Shown here: piece after piece, positions 1 to 8,039 of the stretch
Layout of the letters: every line of letters starts with the position of its first letter
Numbering within the stretch: the stretch's first letter is position 1
NCBI GenBank assembly: GCA_937879855.1
Contig: CALFMO010000004.1
Coordinates: 62,001-126,000 of the forward strand
Direction: 5' to 3'
Length of the DNA: 64,000 nucleotides
Origin: an uncultured Acidobacteriaceae bacterium
GTDB taxonomy: Bacteria > Acidobacteriota > Terriglobia > Terriglobales > Acidobacteriaceae
The notes under the pieces: model-generated
Told to the model about the DNA's origin: nothing
What the model saw: only the letters and a program-made list of their open reading frames with translations
The model's database searches: none
Made by a program: the position numbers and the translations under genes

Positions 1-393
1 TTCATCCTTGGCATCTGCGGAGCGGTAGTGTTCACCATCATGCTGGTTTCGGCTAATACCATGGCGATGTCAGTGCGCAGTCGGACGCGCGAGGTGGCCG
101 TGCTGAAGACACTCGGATTCACCCGACGGCGCGTGCTATCGATGTTCGTCAGCGAGTCGGTAGCATTGGCAGTCGCGGGCGGCGTGTTGGGAATTCTAAT
201 CGCGGTGCCGGTGATCTGGTTTTTGACGCGAAGCTTCATCGCGCTGGGAGTTCCGCTGGCGATGAAAGTCACCGCGCCCACGGCGGGTATGTCGTTGGCC
301 GCGGCTTTGGCCCTGGGATTGGTGAGCGGCTACTTGCCAGCTTTTAACGCATCGCGCAAAAACATAGTCGAAGGGCTGCGGCATATTGGGTGA
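1..393 (+). CDS. ABC transporter permease, FtsX/MacB type (5'-truncated by window edge)
   Basis: Only the last 130 residues are present; the frame is open from base 1, so the start lies outside the window. The segment shows the end of an FtsX domain. A membrane stretch comes first, then the cytoplasmic loop SRTREVAVLKTLGFTRRRV that usually contacts the ATPase, then two more hydrophobic segments and the ending PAFNASRKNIVEGLRHIG. MacB/LolC-type permeases use ATP-driven conformational change in the inner membrane to export or extract substrates. It is followed by a second permease, an adaptor and an ATPase in the same direction, so it is the first visible gene of that operon. The substrate is unknown. 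Confidence 0.9.
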   Translation, partial: FILGICGAVVFTIMLVSANTMAMSVRSRTREVAVLKTLGFTRRRVLSMFVSESVALAVAGGVLGILIAVPVIWFLTRSFIALGVPLAMKVTAPTAGMSLAAALALGLVSGYLPAFNASRKNIVEGLRHIG

Positions 394-405
394 GTCGCGA
401 GATGA

Positions 406-503
406 GTAGCGCCGCCGTCTCGGCGGCTGTCATGGCGGCGTCCTCGCCGCCACTGCCGCCGGCAGGATGCCAGCGCGACACCCGGCAAGGTGCCGGCGCT
501 ACA
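406..503. repeat. Palindromic intergenic repeat cluster
   Basis: The short gap between the two permease genes is filled with GC-rich dyads: GCCGCCGTCTCGGCGGC, then GGCGGCGTCCTCGCCGCC, then a GCCGGCAGGATGCCAGC / CCGGCAAGGTGCCGGC pair ending GCGCTACAAG. Related sequence occurs at 1710-1797 and 39980-40026. This looks like a REP/BIME-like dispersed element. An effect on operon mRNA stability is inference only. Confidence 0.7.
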
Positions 504-518
504 AGGTAGAGATTACTT

Positions 519-1706
519 ATGGCAATACCGATCAGCTATAACGTTCGCAATCTCAGGCTCCGCAAGGGCCTCACTATCATGACCGCGCTGGGGATCGCGC
601 TGACTGTCACAACCGCAATCTTCCTGATGGCGCTACTTGCCGGATTGCACCGCGCCTTCGTAAACAGCGGGAATCCGCTGAACGTCCTGGTTCTGCGCAA
701 GGGATCGGAGGCGGAGTTGTCGGGCGGTTTCGATGCCTCACTCTATCCCACGCTGCGAACTCTTCCCGGTATCGCAAAGGACAAACACGGCGAGCCGATG
801 ACTTCGGGTGAATGGGTCGTGGTGATCGTTCTCCCGCGCAAAGATGGCACCGGTGAAGTCAACGTTACCGTCCGCGGAATGATGCCGGATGGACTGGAAA
901 TGCGACAACTGTCCGGGCCGGAGAATCATCCAGGTGTGAAACTGATTGCCGGAGACTGGTTTCACACGGGACAGCGGGAAGTGGTGGTGAGCAAATCCAT
1001 CCGCGATCGATTTACGCATGCCAACATCGGGGACACGATGGAATTTGGGAAAGGATCGTGGAAGGTGGTAGGAGTATTTGACGCCGGAGGTTCGGCGTAC
1101 GAGTCCGAGGTCTGGGGAGATGTGAATCAGATGGCCTCGGACTTCGACCGGCAGGGAGGGTTTTCGTCGGCATATCTGCACGCCACCGATCCCATCGCGG
1201 CCGACGCACTCAAGAACCGGGTCAGCGACGATCAGCGACTGAAACTCGAAGGCATGCTCGAGACCGATTACTACGCCAAGCAGACCAGTTCCGGCGCACC
1301 TATCAAGGTGATTGGGATCGTGGTCGCGTTCATCATGGCAATTGGTTCGATTTTCGCCGCCATGAATACCATGTATGCAGCCGTGGCCTACCGCGGACGT
1401 GAGATCGCCACGCTGCGTGTGATCGGCTTCTCGCGGCCTTCGATTCTGACTTCGTTTGTGCTGGAGTCTTTGCTGTTGGCGCTTCTGGGTGCGGCCGCGG
1501 GAATTTTGCTGATGCTGCCATTCAACGGAATGCAGACTGGAACGTCCAACGCTGTGACTTTCAGCGAAGTTGTGTTTGCGTTGCGCATCACGCCGCAGGT
1601 GGCTATGTATGCCATTATCTTTGCCTTGATTATGGGATTCGTAGGCGGGCTCGCTCCGGCGTGGCATGCGGCGCGGCAGAATATTCTTAACGCACTGCGC
1701 GGGTAG
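519..1706 (+). CDS. ABC transporter permease, FtsX/MacB type
   Basis: A 395-residue inner-membrane permease. An N-terminal membrane helix (about residues 20-45, after the basic stretch NLRLRKG) is followed by a large periplasmic MacB_PCD-like domain (about 50-255). Three C-terminal helices of the FtsX domain come next, with the coupling loop YRGREIATLRVIGFSRPSIL near residue 300. The ending PAWHAARQNILNALRG parallels the preceding permease, so the two probably form a heterodimer. It lies between that permease and the adaptor/ATPase genes. The start ATG has a weak AGAG-like ribosome site. Family assignment is firm; the exported substrate cannot be read from the sequence. Confidence 0.93.
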   Translation: MAIPISYNVRNLRLRKGLTIMTALGIALTVTTAIFLMALLAGLHRAFVNSGNPLNVLVLRKGSEAELSGGFDASLYPTLRTLPGIAKDKHGEPMTSGEWVVVIVLPRKDGTGEVNVTVRGMMPDGLEMRQLSGPENHPGVKLIAGDWFHTGQREVVVSKSIRDRFTHANIGDTMEFGKGSWKVVGVFDAGGSAYESEVWGDVNQMASDFDRQGGFSSAYLHATDPIAADALKNRVSDDQRLKLEGMLETDYYAKQTSSGAPIKVIGIVVAFIMAIGSIFAAMNTMYAAVAYRGREIATLRVIGFSRPSILTSFVLESLLLALLGAAAGILLMLPFNGMQTGTSNAVTFSEVVFALRITPQVAMYAIIFALIMGFVGGLAPAWHAARQNILNALRG

Positions 1707-1709
1707 CTA

Positions 1710-1797
1710 GTAGTGCCGGCATCTTGCCGGCCGTCGCGAGAGCGTCTCGCCCTCGCCGGGCGGCGCGGGCGGGTCGCCCGCCGGACAGCGACGCTAC
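1710..1797. repeat. Palindromic intergenic repeat
   Basis: GTGCCGGCATCTTGCCGGC is followed by GTCGCGAGAGCGTCTCGCC and several GGGCGG/CCGCCC dyads, ending in CGACGCTACGAA. The order (GCCGGC-N-GCCGGC, GTCGCGAG, CTCGCCCTCGC) matches the copy at 39980-40026, which identifies a dispersed repeat rather than a gene-specific site. Confidence 0.75.
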
Positions 1798-1842
1798 GAA
1801 GAGCGATGAAACTTCGAGAAAGCGGCATGCGTAAATATTGTT

Positions 1843-3228
1843 ATGGCGATTGATACAAAACACGAAGACCTGCAGAGCCTGCGCATCGACCGCTCGCAGC
1901 GCGGCGACTCGGGCGGAGAACCGCCAGCTTGGGCACGCCGTTACATCCTGGTCGGCATCGCGCTGGTGGCGCTGCTGGGCATAATCACTCTCGCCTACCG
2001 ACTGTTCGCCTCCGACGTGCCGGAAGTCGAAGCTGTCCGCGCTACGGCTGAAACGAGCGGCAATGACGCTGGCGGCACGATCCTCTCCGCGACAGGCTAC
2101 ATCGTGGCTCATCACACCATCAACGTGAACTCCAAAGTTACGGGCCGCCTCGCATGGATCGGTGTGGAGAAGGGCGACAAAGTAAAGGAAGGGCAGGTAC
2201 TGGTTCGCCTGGAGGATCAGGAATTTCGGGCTTCCTATGACCAGGCGCGCGGCGCGCTCGAAAATGCCCGCGCGTATCTTTCCGAATTGCAGCACGGATC
2301 GCGGCCGGAAGAAGTCCAACAAGCGCAGCACAATCTAGACGAAGCCCGCGCCACTCTGGCGAATGACAAACTCACTCTTGATCGCACGAAGGAGCTTGCG
2401 ACCGGAGGCGTGGTCTCGCGGCAGGTGCTCGATGACGCTACGGCCAAGTTCGAATCCGACCAGCAGCGCGTAAATTCTCTGGAGAAAGCATTCCAACTCT
2501 CCAAGATTGGGCCACGGGCGGAGGAAATCACCCGTGCTGAGGGCGCCGTCACACAGGCACAAGGTGCGCTGGACTATGCGAAAGCGCAACTGGATGCAAC
2601 TGTCATCCGCGCTCCAGTGACGGGTACGATTCTCGATCGCACCGCTGAGAAGGGCGAACTCGTTACCTCGGGTTTTGCCAGCACCGCGGCAGGTGGACCG
2701 CAGGGGTCGGTCGTGTCGCTGGCGGACTTGAACGATCTTCAGGTGGAGCTCGATATCGCGCAGGCCGACTTCGCGCGCTTAGGTCCTGCCCAGAAGGCCA
2801 AGGTCACCACCGACGCGTATCCCGACAAAGAATACGACGGCGTGATCGCTCAAATCTCACCAGAGGCGAATCGACAAAAGGCCACGGTACAGGTCAAAGT
2901 GCAGGTACAAAATCCGGATAAGTATCCCGAAGTTCAACTTCGGCCGGAGATGAATGCGACCGTGAAATTTCTGGCCAATGACACGCCGAAGAGCGCCAAG
3001 GGGCCCACGGGCGTGTACGTGCCGTCAACCGCGTTGCGTGATCGTGACGGCAAGAAGATTGTGTTAATTGCATATAACGGAAAAGCGGTGGCCCGCGAGG
3101 TTCGTATAGTGGGGCAGCGCAGCGATGGAGCGCTGGTCGATGGGCTGGTCGGAGGCGAGAGTGTAGTTACCACCGGGCCTTCGACGTTGAAAGATGGAGA
3201 CAAAATCAAAATCAAGGGGCAATCATGA
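1843..3228 (+). CDS. Periplasmic adaptor (HlyD/MacA-type membrane fusion protein)
   Basis: A 461-residue membrane fusion protein. It has an N-terminal cytoplasmic tail, one membrane anchor (about residues 31-52, YILVGIALVALLG), a barrel-sandwich half, a long charged coiled-coil hairpin (about 120-235), the second lipoyl half (VIRAPVTGTILDRTAEKGE), and beta-barrel and membrane-proximal domains. Such adaptors bridge an inner-membrane permease to an outer-membrane TolC-like channel. Its stop overlaps the ATPase start by 4 bp, so the two are translationally coupled. No outer-membrane channel gene is visible in the window. There is no clear Shine-Dalgarno before the ATG. Confidence 0.92.
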   Translation: MAIDTKHEDLQSLRIDRSQRGDSGGEPPAWARRYILVGIALVALLGIITLAYRLFASDVPEVEAVRATAETSGNDAGGTILSATGYIVAHHTINVNSKVTGRLAWIGVEKGDKVKEGQVLVRLEDQEFRASYDQARGALENARAYLSELQHGSRPEEVQQAQHNLDEARATLANDKLTLDRTKELATGGVVSRQVLDDATAKFESDQQRVNSLEKAFQLSKIGPRAEEITRAEGAVTQAQGALDYAKAQLDATVIRAPVTGTILDRTAEKGELVTSGFASTAAGGPQGSVVSLADLNDLQVELDIAQADFARLGPAQKAKVTTDAYPDKEYDGVIAQISPEANRQKATVQVKVQVQNPDKYPEVQLRPEMNATVKFLANDTPKSAKGPTGVYVPSTALRDRDGKKIVLIAYNGKAVAREVRIVGQRSDGALVDGLVGGESVVTTGPSTLKDGDKIKIKGQS

Positions 3229-3938
3229 GCACAGTCGCACAACCGAATATTGCCACAGGAACGAAAGTTGTACAGGTTCGCAGCGTCAGCAAGATCTTCA
3301 AGCGCGATGCGTTTCAGGTGACCGCGCTCGACGACGTTTCCATCGACATCGCCAAGGGCGAATTCCTCGCCCTGATGGGGCCGTCGGGGTCGGGCAAGAC
3401 GACGCTGCTAAATATGATCGCGGCCATTGATCGTCCTACCAGCGGCGAACTGCTGGTTCAGGGCCAGGACATTTTCCGTTTCAGCGACTCTCAGATCGCC
3501 CGCTGGCGCAATGAGCACATCGGCTACGTCTTTCAGACATTCAACCTGATTCCGGTGCTAACCGCCTTTGAGAATGTCGAACTACCGCTGCTCCTGACAA
3601 AACTGAGCGCACAGCAACGCCGCGATCACGTGCTGACGGCGCTGAAGCTTGTAGGCCTAGAAGATCGGGTCAATCATTTGCCGAAGCAGCTCTCCGGCGG
3701 TCAGGAACAGCGCGTGGCCATTGCGCGAGCCATCGTGAGCGATCCCACTCTGCTGCTGGCAGACGAGCCAACAGGAGATTTGGACAGCCATTCTGCCACG
3801 GAAGTGTTAGAGATTCTGAAGCGGTTGAACGAGGATTTTCACAAGACGATCGTGATGGTGACGCACGATCCCCATGCAGCGTCTTATGCGCACGTGACGC
3901 GGCACCTCGAAAAAGGAATGCTGCTGCCTCCGGGATAG
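3225..3938 (+). CDS. ABC transporter ATP-binding protein, MacB/LolD family
   Basis: A 237-residue ATPase with all motifs: Walker A GPSGSGKTT (52-60), Q-loop FQTFN (103-107), signature LSGGQ (156-160), Walker B LLLADE (176-181), D-loop GDLD and H-loop VTHD (H214). These ATPases power FtsX-type permeases for lipoprotein or small-molecule export. The ATG sits inside the adaptor stop region (ATGA), giving tight coupling. It is the last gene of the operon; the next gene is convergent. The order permease-permease-adaptor-ATPase suggests one tripartite efflux complex. Confidence 0.95.
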   Translation: MSTVAQPNIATGTKVVQVRSVSKIFKRDAFQVTALDDVSIDIAKGEFLALMGPSGSGKTTLLNMIAAIDRPTSGELLVQGQDIFRFSDSQIARWRNEHIGYVFQTFNLIPVLTAFENVELPLLLTKLSAQQRRDHVLTALKLVGLEDRVNHLPKQLSGGQEQRVAIARAIVSDPTLLLADEPTGDLDSHSATEVLEILKRLNEDFHKTIVMVTHDPHAASYAHVTRHLEKGMLLPPG

Positions 3939-3983
3939 CGGTCGCCAAAAGCAGCAGATGTCGTGTTCAAAACAGCGCGAAGT

Positions 3984-4499
3984 TTAACTTACCAGGCGCT
4001 GTTCGCCGTGTAGCGGCGTGTCCGTGGGTACTTCTGCAATCCAGAGCCAGGCTCGGCGACCGTTTGAAACCACGGGCTGTGCTTCGCCGTATTCCACAAG
4101 TCGGTTGAGCACAGTCGTGACTGAAGCCATCGGATCTTTGTGTCGGGCAAGCATAGCCGGCATTTTCCGCTGGAAATGGTCGCAAATGTCGCGCGCATTC
4201 ATAGCGCGGCCAGCCTCCATCAGAATCATCCGGCAAGCCTTGGTGAAGCCGGGCTGGCGGCCGCTGCTCTTGCGGTCGACCAACTCCATCAGTTCTTCAC
4301 TCAAGAGGCCGTCGCCAAACAGATTTGCCAGACCGGAGATGGTCTGTTTGACCGTGCCTATGCGCTTCATGATTTCAGCGCGCTGTTGCAGCAACTGGCG
4401 CAGTTCCCCGTGGGCCTGGCGAACTACCTCCTGCACGTGGCCGACATCATATCGATCCGTCGGCCGCAATGAACCATTTGTCTTCTGTCCGTTTTCCAT
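3984..4499 (-). CDS. Hypothetical protein with coiled coil and winged-helix-like C-terminus
   Basis: 171 residues; I do not recognise a named family with certainty. Residues 20-60 are a charged helical segment (VRQAHGELRQLLQQRAEIMKRI). Residues 90-155 look like a small winged-helix/HARE-like module, with ILMEAGRAMNARDICDHF, then MASVTTVLNRLVEYGEAQ, then a basic GRRAWLW hairpin. That fold would suggest DNA or chromatin binding; this is inference. The ATG is preceded by a G-rich stretch (GGGGGGTGT) acting as ribosome site. It is convergent with the ABC operon and divergent from the histidine kinase. Confidence 0.75.
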   Translation of the reverse strand: MENGQKTNGSLRPTDRYDVGHVQEVVRQAHGELRQLLQQRAEIMKRIGTVKQTISGLANLFGDGLLSEELMELVDRKSSGRQPGFTKACRMILMEAGRAMNARDICDHFQRKMPAMLARHKDPMASVTTVLNRLVEYGEAQPVVSNGRRAWLWIAEVPTDTPLHGEQRLVS

Positions 4500-4821
4500 A
4501 CACCCCCCAGTAATTGACGCGCGTTGATCACAACGCGAACCCCACGCAGGGACGGGACTCGACGTGTTCCTGGACTGGCTGGCTCACCAGGGCCAGCGAC
4601 TTGAAACATTAGACGCAGCATGAGTGGAATGGTTAACAAAAAATAACGTACAGGTTGTCTGATGATGCAGCGTGTGTTTTTGATCCTGGAAACTTTGTCA
4701 ATTCTGTTTTGACACTGTCTCCGATTCGGGAATCCCACTACCTAACCCCCGTTGAAACTCCGTCCGCTAGCAACGCGACTCCACCCACATTCCGATAGTA
4801 ACTACGTAGGGAGAAACTTCA
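4500..4821. other. Divergent intergenic region, no gene seen
   Basis: About 320 bases separate the hypothetical protein (minus) from the hybrid kinase (plus). The only clear structure is the inverted repeat TGTCAA-N7-TTGACA at 4696-4714. It could supply a -35 box to either strand or be an operator; neither arm has a good TATAAT at the right distance. No RNA gene or small coding frame with a ribosome site is apparent. Confidence 0.5.
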
Positions 4822-6801
4822 GTGTCAACAGCCGCCAAACCGGTCTTAGCTCCAACACTGCTACACGTCCTGCTGGTGGGCAAGAAAGAGGAAGACTTTT
4901 ACCTGATTCGCGAGATGTTGGATCGAACGCGCAGCTTGCTGGCAACGGAACTCGACCACGCCCACTCGTTGGAGGAAGCTCGGGAGATGTTGCGGCAGAA
5001 AATCTATGGCCTGATTTTATTCGAGCACGAAACCGGGGACGCCGAGGCGGTTCATTTTGTGGCTGAGTTCCTGCATGCTGGAGTGTCCATTCCTTTCATC
5101 CTGCTAACTGAGGATGCGGACGAAAAAACCGTAGCCGAGATCATCAAGGGGGGGACTTGGAATTGCGTCGCCAAGTCGCAACTCGATGGTGCGACCCTGG
5201 TTCGAACCATGCGGAACACGCTGACGGTTCACAGCCTGCAGCAGGAGCAGCAAACTACCGAACAAACTCTGAGAAAGCTCTCGCGAGCGGTCGAACAGTC
5301 GGCAGATACGATAGTGATCACCGATCTGCATGGGGTCATTGAATACGTGAATCCGGCATTCGAAGCTCTAACCGGCTACCACCACGACGAAGTCTGCGGG
5401 CGAACCCCGCGAATTTTGAAATCGGGGGAACAAGCGCCGGAAACCTATCACGAACTTTGGAAGACTATCCTTGCGGGCAACGTTTATCGCGGCATTCTGG
5501 TGAACCGGAAGAAGAACGGCGACCTCTATTATGTGGAGGAAAGTATTTGCCCCGTGCGCGACGCCGCGGGAGAGATCACGCATTTCATCTCCAACGGGCG
5601 GGACCTTACCGAGCGATTGCGGCTGGAAGGCCAACTTCGGCAGTCTCAAAAAATGGACGCAATTGGAAACCTTGCGGGCGGCGTGGCTCATGACTTCAAC
5701 AACATCTTGACCATTATTACGAGCTATGCGGAACTGGCCTTGGACTCGGTGCCGCCCGAGAGCCCGCTTGAATACAAGCTGCAAGAAATCCTACAGGCAG
5801 CGCGCAGGGCGGCGGAGTTGACGCGACAATTACTCGGCTTCGGCCGAAAACAGCCCCAAGCCTTGCGCGTCGCTGACCTGAATGAAGTTGTCGAAAAGAT
5901 TGCGAAGACGCTACCCCGGCTGATCGGCGAAGACATCGAATTTACTTTTGCGCCGGGTAAGGAATTGGGGCGGGTGCGAGTGGATCCGCTACAGATCGAA
6001 CAAATTCTCATGAACTTGGCTGCCAATGCGCGGGACGCGATGCCGCAAGGCGGTTACTTGCGGATCGAGACCTCCGGCGTAACTCTCGATGACGAATACG
6101 TTCATTGCAAGCGAGCAGTCATTCCAACCGGACGCTACGCACTAATCACCGTGAGCGATGACGGAGCGGGCATTCCTGCGGAACATCTGCCGCACATTTT
6201 TGAACCCTTCTATACCACCAAGCCTTTGGGCAAGGGCACGGGATTGGGGCTGGCGACCGTCTACGGCATCGTGAAGCAAAACAAGGGATTCATCTGGGCC
6301 TATAGCGAGCCAGCCATGGGGACCGTGTTTAAGATTTATCTGCCGTGTGTGGGCGGGCGCGACAATGTTGGCGAGGCCGACGACGCCAGGATCGGAGGCG
6401 TAATTGGCGGATCAGAAACTGTCCTTCTGGTGGAGGACGAGCAGTCGGTCCGGAATGCGACCGCGGAGTTCTTGCGGCTGCAGGGCTACACCGTGCTGGA
6501 GGCCAAAGATGGTGTCGACGCGCTGGCGGTAGTGAAGAAGACTCGTTCGACCATTCATCTGTTGATCACCGACGTGGTGATGCCGAATATGAGCGGTGGG
6601 CAGTTGGCCAAGGAATTGGCGCAACTGCGCCCGGAAACGAAGATGCTCTTCGTTTCCGGCTATGCCGGCAAGACCGTGCTCGACCATAAAGTGCTCGATC
6701 TTGAAACCAATTTTGTACAGAAGCCCTACACCTTGAAACAACTCTCTCTTAAGATTCGCTCCGCATTGAAGCACGAAGCGATTCCCGCGAAACCGCAATA
6801 G
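4822..6801 (+). CDS. Hybrid sensor histidine kinase (receiver-like, PAS, HisKA, HATPase, receiver)
   Basis: 659 residues, soluble. Residues 12-135 resemble a receiver domain, but the usual phospho-aspartate position reads LILFEHETGD, so it is probably degenerate. A PAS domain follows (about 150-270). The HisKA H-box GGVAHDFNNIL places the phosphorylated histidine at 290, then N-box LAANARDAMPQGG, G1 DDGAGIP, F-box IFEPFYTT and G2 GTGLGLATVYGIV. A C-terminal receiver has phospho-acceptor D584 (LLITDVVMP). The layout fits a cytosolic phosphorelay sensor. The start is GTG, chosen because GTAGGGAGAA lies just upstream. No cognate output regulator is adjacent. Confidence 0.93.
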   Translation: MSTAAKPVLAPTLLHVLLVGKKEEDFYLIREMLDRTRSLLATELDHAHSLEEAREMLRQKIYGLILFEHETGDAEAVHFVAEFLHAGVSIPFILLTEDADEKTVAEIIKGGTWNCVAKSQLDGATLVRTMRNTLTVHSLQQEQQTTEQTLRKLSRAVEQSADTIVITDLHGVIEYVNPAFEALTGYHHDEVCGRTPRILKSGEQAPETYHELWKTILAGNVYRGILVNRKKNGDLYYVEESICPVRDAAGEITHFISNGRDLTERLRLEGQLRQSQKMDAIGNLAGGVAHDFNNILTIITSYAELALDSVPPESPLEYKLQEILQAARRAAELTRQLLGFGRKQPQALRVADLNEVVEKIAKTLPRLIGEDIEFTFAPGKELGRVRVDPLQIEQILMNLAANARDAMPQGGYLRIETSGVTLDDEYVHCKRAVIPTGRYALITVSDDGAGIPAEHLPHIFEPFYTTKPLGKGTGLGLATVYGIVKQNKGFIWAYSEPAMGTVFKIYLPCVGGRDNVGEADDARIGGVIGGSETVLLVEDEQSVRNATAEFLRLQGYTVLEAKDGVDALAVVKKTRSTIHLLITDVVMPNMSGGQLAKELAQLRPETKMLFVSGYAGKTVLDHKVLDLETNFVQKPYTLKQLSLKIRSALKHEAIPAKPQ

Positions 6802-6811
6802 AGCGTCTAGG

Positions 6812-6817
6812 TATAAT
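6812..6817 (+). promoter_or_regulatory. -10 box TATAAT, 7 nt before the glycosyltransferase start
   Basis: A perfect TATAAT lies exactly 7 bases before the TTG at 6825, so the expected transcription start coincides with the start codon. No Shine-Dalgarno fits the TTG or the ATG at 6843. The same geometry recurs elsewhere in the window. No good -35 is visible. Confidence 0.55.
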
Positions 6818-6824
6818 TAACGCC

Positions 6825-8030
6825 TTGGTCTTGACTGGCTCAATGCTCCCAGGCGCAAGGTGTGCGCTGTTTCTAATGTTGTTTGGCGCGTCCCCCGGCA
6901 AAATATTGGCCGACATTTTGCTTCTCGTTTTATGTGGAAGCATCGTTTATTCCCTGCTTCAGATCGTGGCTGCTTGGCTCTATCTAGCGGTTCGGCCGCC
7001 TTCGCTGCCCTCCTCAGAACCGATCAGCATACTCAAACCCCTTGCCGGCCTGGACTTGGACCTCGAATCCAATCTGCGTACGGTTTTTGAACAAGATTAC
7101 CCGGCGTTTGAGATCTTGTTCGCGGTTCGCCGTGAAGACGATCCTGCGGCGGAGGTCGTGGCTCGCCTGCAGCGGGAGTATCCGAAAGTTTCGACGCGGC
7201 TGATCATTACCGGCGATCCGCCGTATCCGAACGCCAAGGTATTAAGCCTCGAATGCATGCTGGCTGTGGCGAGCAACGATCTGGTTGTGATGAGCGACAG
7301 CGACATTCGCGTGACTCCAGACTTTCTGCGCATCGTCGCAGCAGAATTTCGAGACGCCCGTCTCGGGGTAGCGACCTGTCCGTATCGCGCCGTTCCGGGC
7401 GCAAGTTTCTGGTCTCGCCTGGAAGCTACCGGCATGAACACCGATTTTTGGGGAAGCGCTCTGGTCGCGCGGATGCTCGAGGGCATGCGCTTCGCCGTTG
7501 GCCCGACCATCGCCGCCCGGCGCACGGCACTGCAATCGATTGGAGGCTTCGCGCGCCTGAAGGATTACCTCGCGGAAGATTTTGTCCTCGGCAAGTTCGC
7601 GGCGGAGGCTGGGCATGGCGTGATTTTGTCGTCGTATGTCGTTGAACACCATATTGGTGGCGCAACATTCCGGCAAAACGTGGAACATCGGCTGCGCTGG
7701 GCGCGCAGCACGCGGCGCTCGCGTCCCGCCGGATATGTTGGACAATTATTTACCATGCCCTTGCCGCTGGCTCTGCTGGTATGCGCGGCGTCGCCCTCGT
7801 GGTGGCCGGTTTTGCCAGTTGCACTGATCGTACGAGTAATCGCCGCTTATACGGTTTCAGCACACGTCTTGCGCGCGAGGATTAACTGGTTGCTGCTGCC
7901 GATCGAAGACGTGCTTGGATTCTGTTTCTGGATCGCAGGATTCTTTGGCAATACGATTTCCTGGCGAGGGCGCCGCTACCGGCTTTTTTCGGATGGCCGC
8001 TTCGAGCTGATTCCTTCGTCGGAGAAGTAG
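6825..8030 (+). CDS. Family 21 glycosyltransferase, HpnI/ceramide glucosyltransferase-like
   Basis: About 401 residues. An N-terminal membrane helix (about 28-55) is followed by a GT-A catalytic domain opening with ISILKPLAGLD. It has VMSDSDIRV (the DxD-type metal/nucleotide site), LAEDFVLG (catalytic acid region) and RLRWARSTRRSRP (the Q/RxxRW motif of processive-like GTs). Hydrophobic helices follow. The family transfers a sugar from a nucleotide sugar to a lipid such as ceramide, or GlcNAc to bacteriohopanetetrol (HpnI). The lipid acceptor here is not known, and no hopanoid cluster is visible. It is convergent with a paralogue. The start is TTG 6825 (leaderless) or possibly ATG 6843. Confidence 0.85.
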   Translation: MVLTGSMLPGARCALFLMLFGASPGKILADILLLVLCGSIVYSLLQIVAAWLYLAVRPPSLPSSEPISILKPLAGLDLDLESNLRTVFEQDYPAFEILFAVRREDDPAAEVVARLQREYPKVSTRLIITGDPPYPNAKVLSLECMLAVASNDLVVMSDSDIRVTPDFLRIVAAEFRDARLGVATCPYRAVPGASFWSRLEATGMNTDFWGSALVARMLEGMRFAVGPTIAARRTALQSIGGFARLKDYLAEDFVLGKFAAEAGHGVILSSYVVEHHIGGATFRQNVEHRLRWARSTRRSRPAGYVGQLFTMPLPLALLVCAASPSWWPVLPVALIVRVIAAYTVSAHVLRARINWLLLPIEDVLGFCFWIAGFFGNTISWRGRRYRLFSDGRFELIPSSEK

Positions 8031-8039
8031 CCCATCGCA

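Noticed and set aside
738..1667. Antisense frame of 309 codons
   Set aside because: It is the complement of the FtsX permease, with no ribosome site or family motif.
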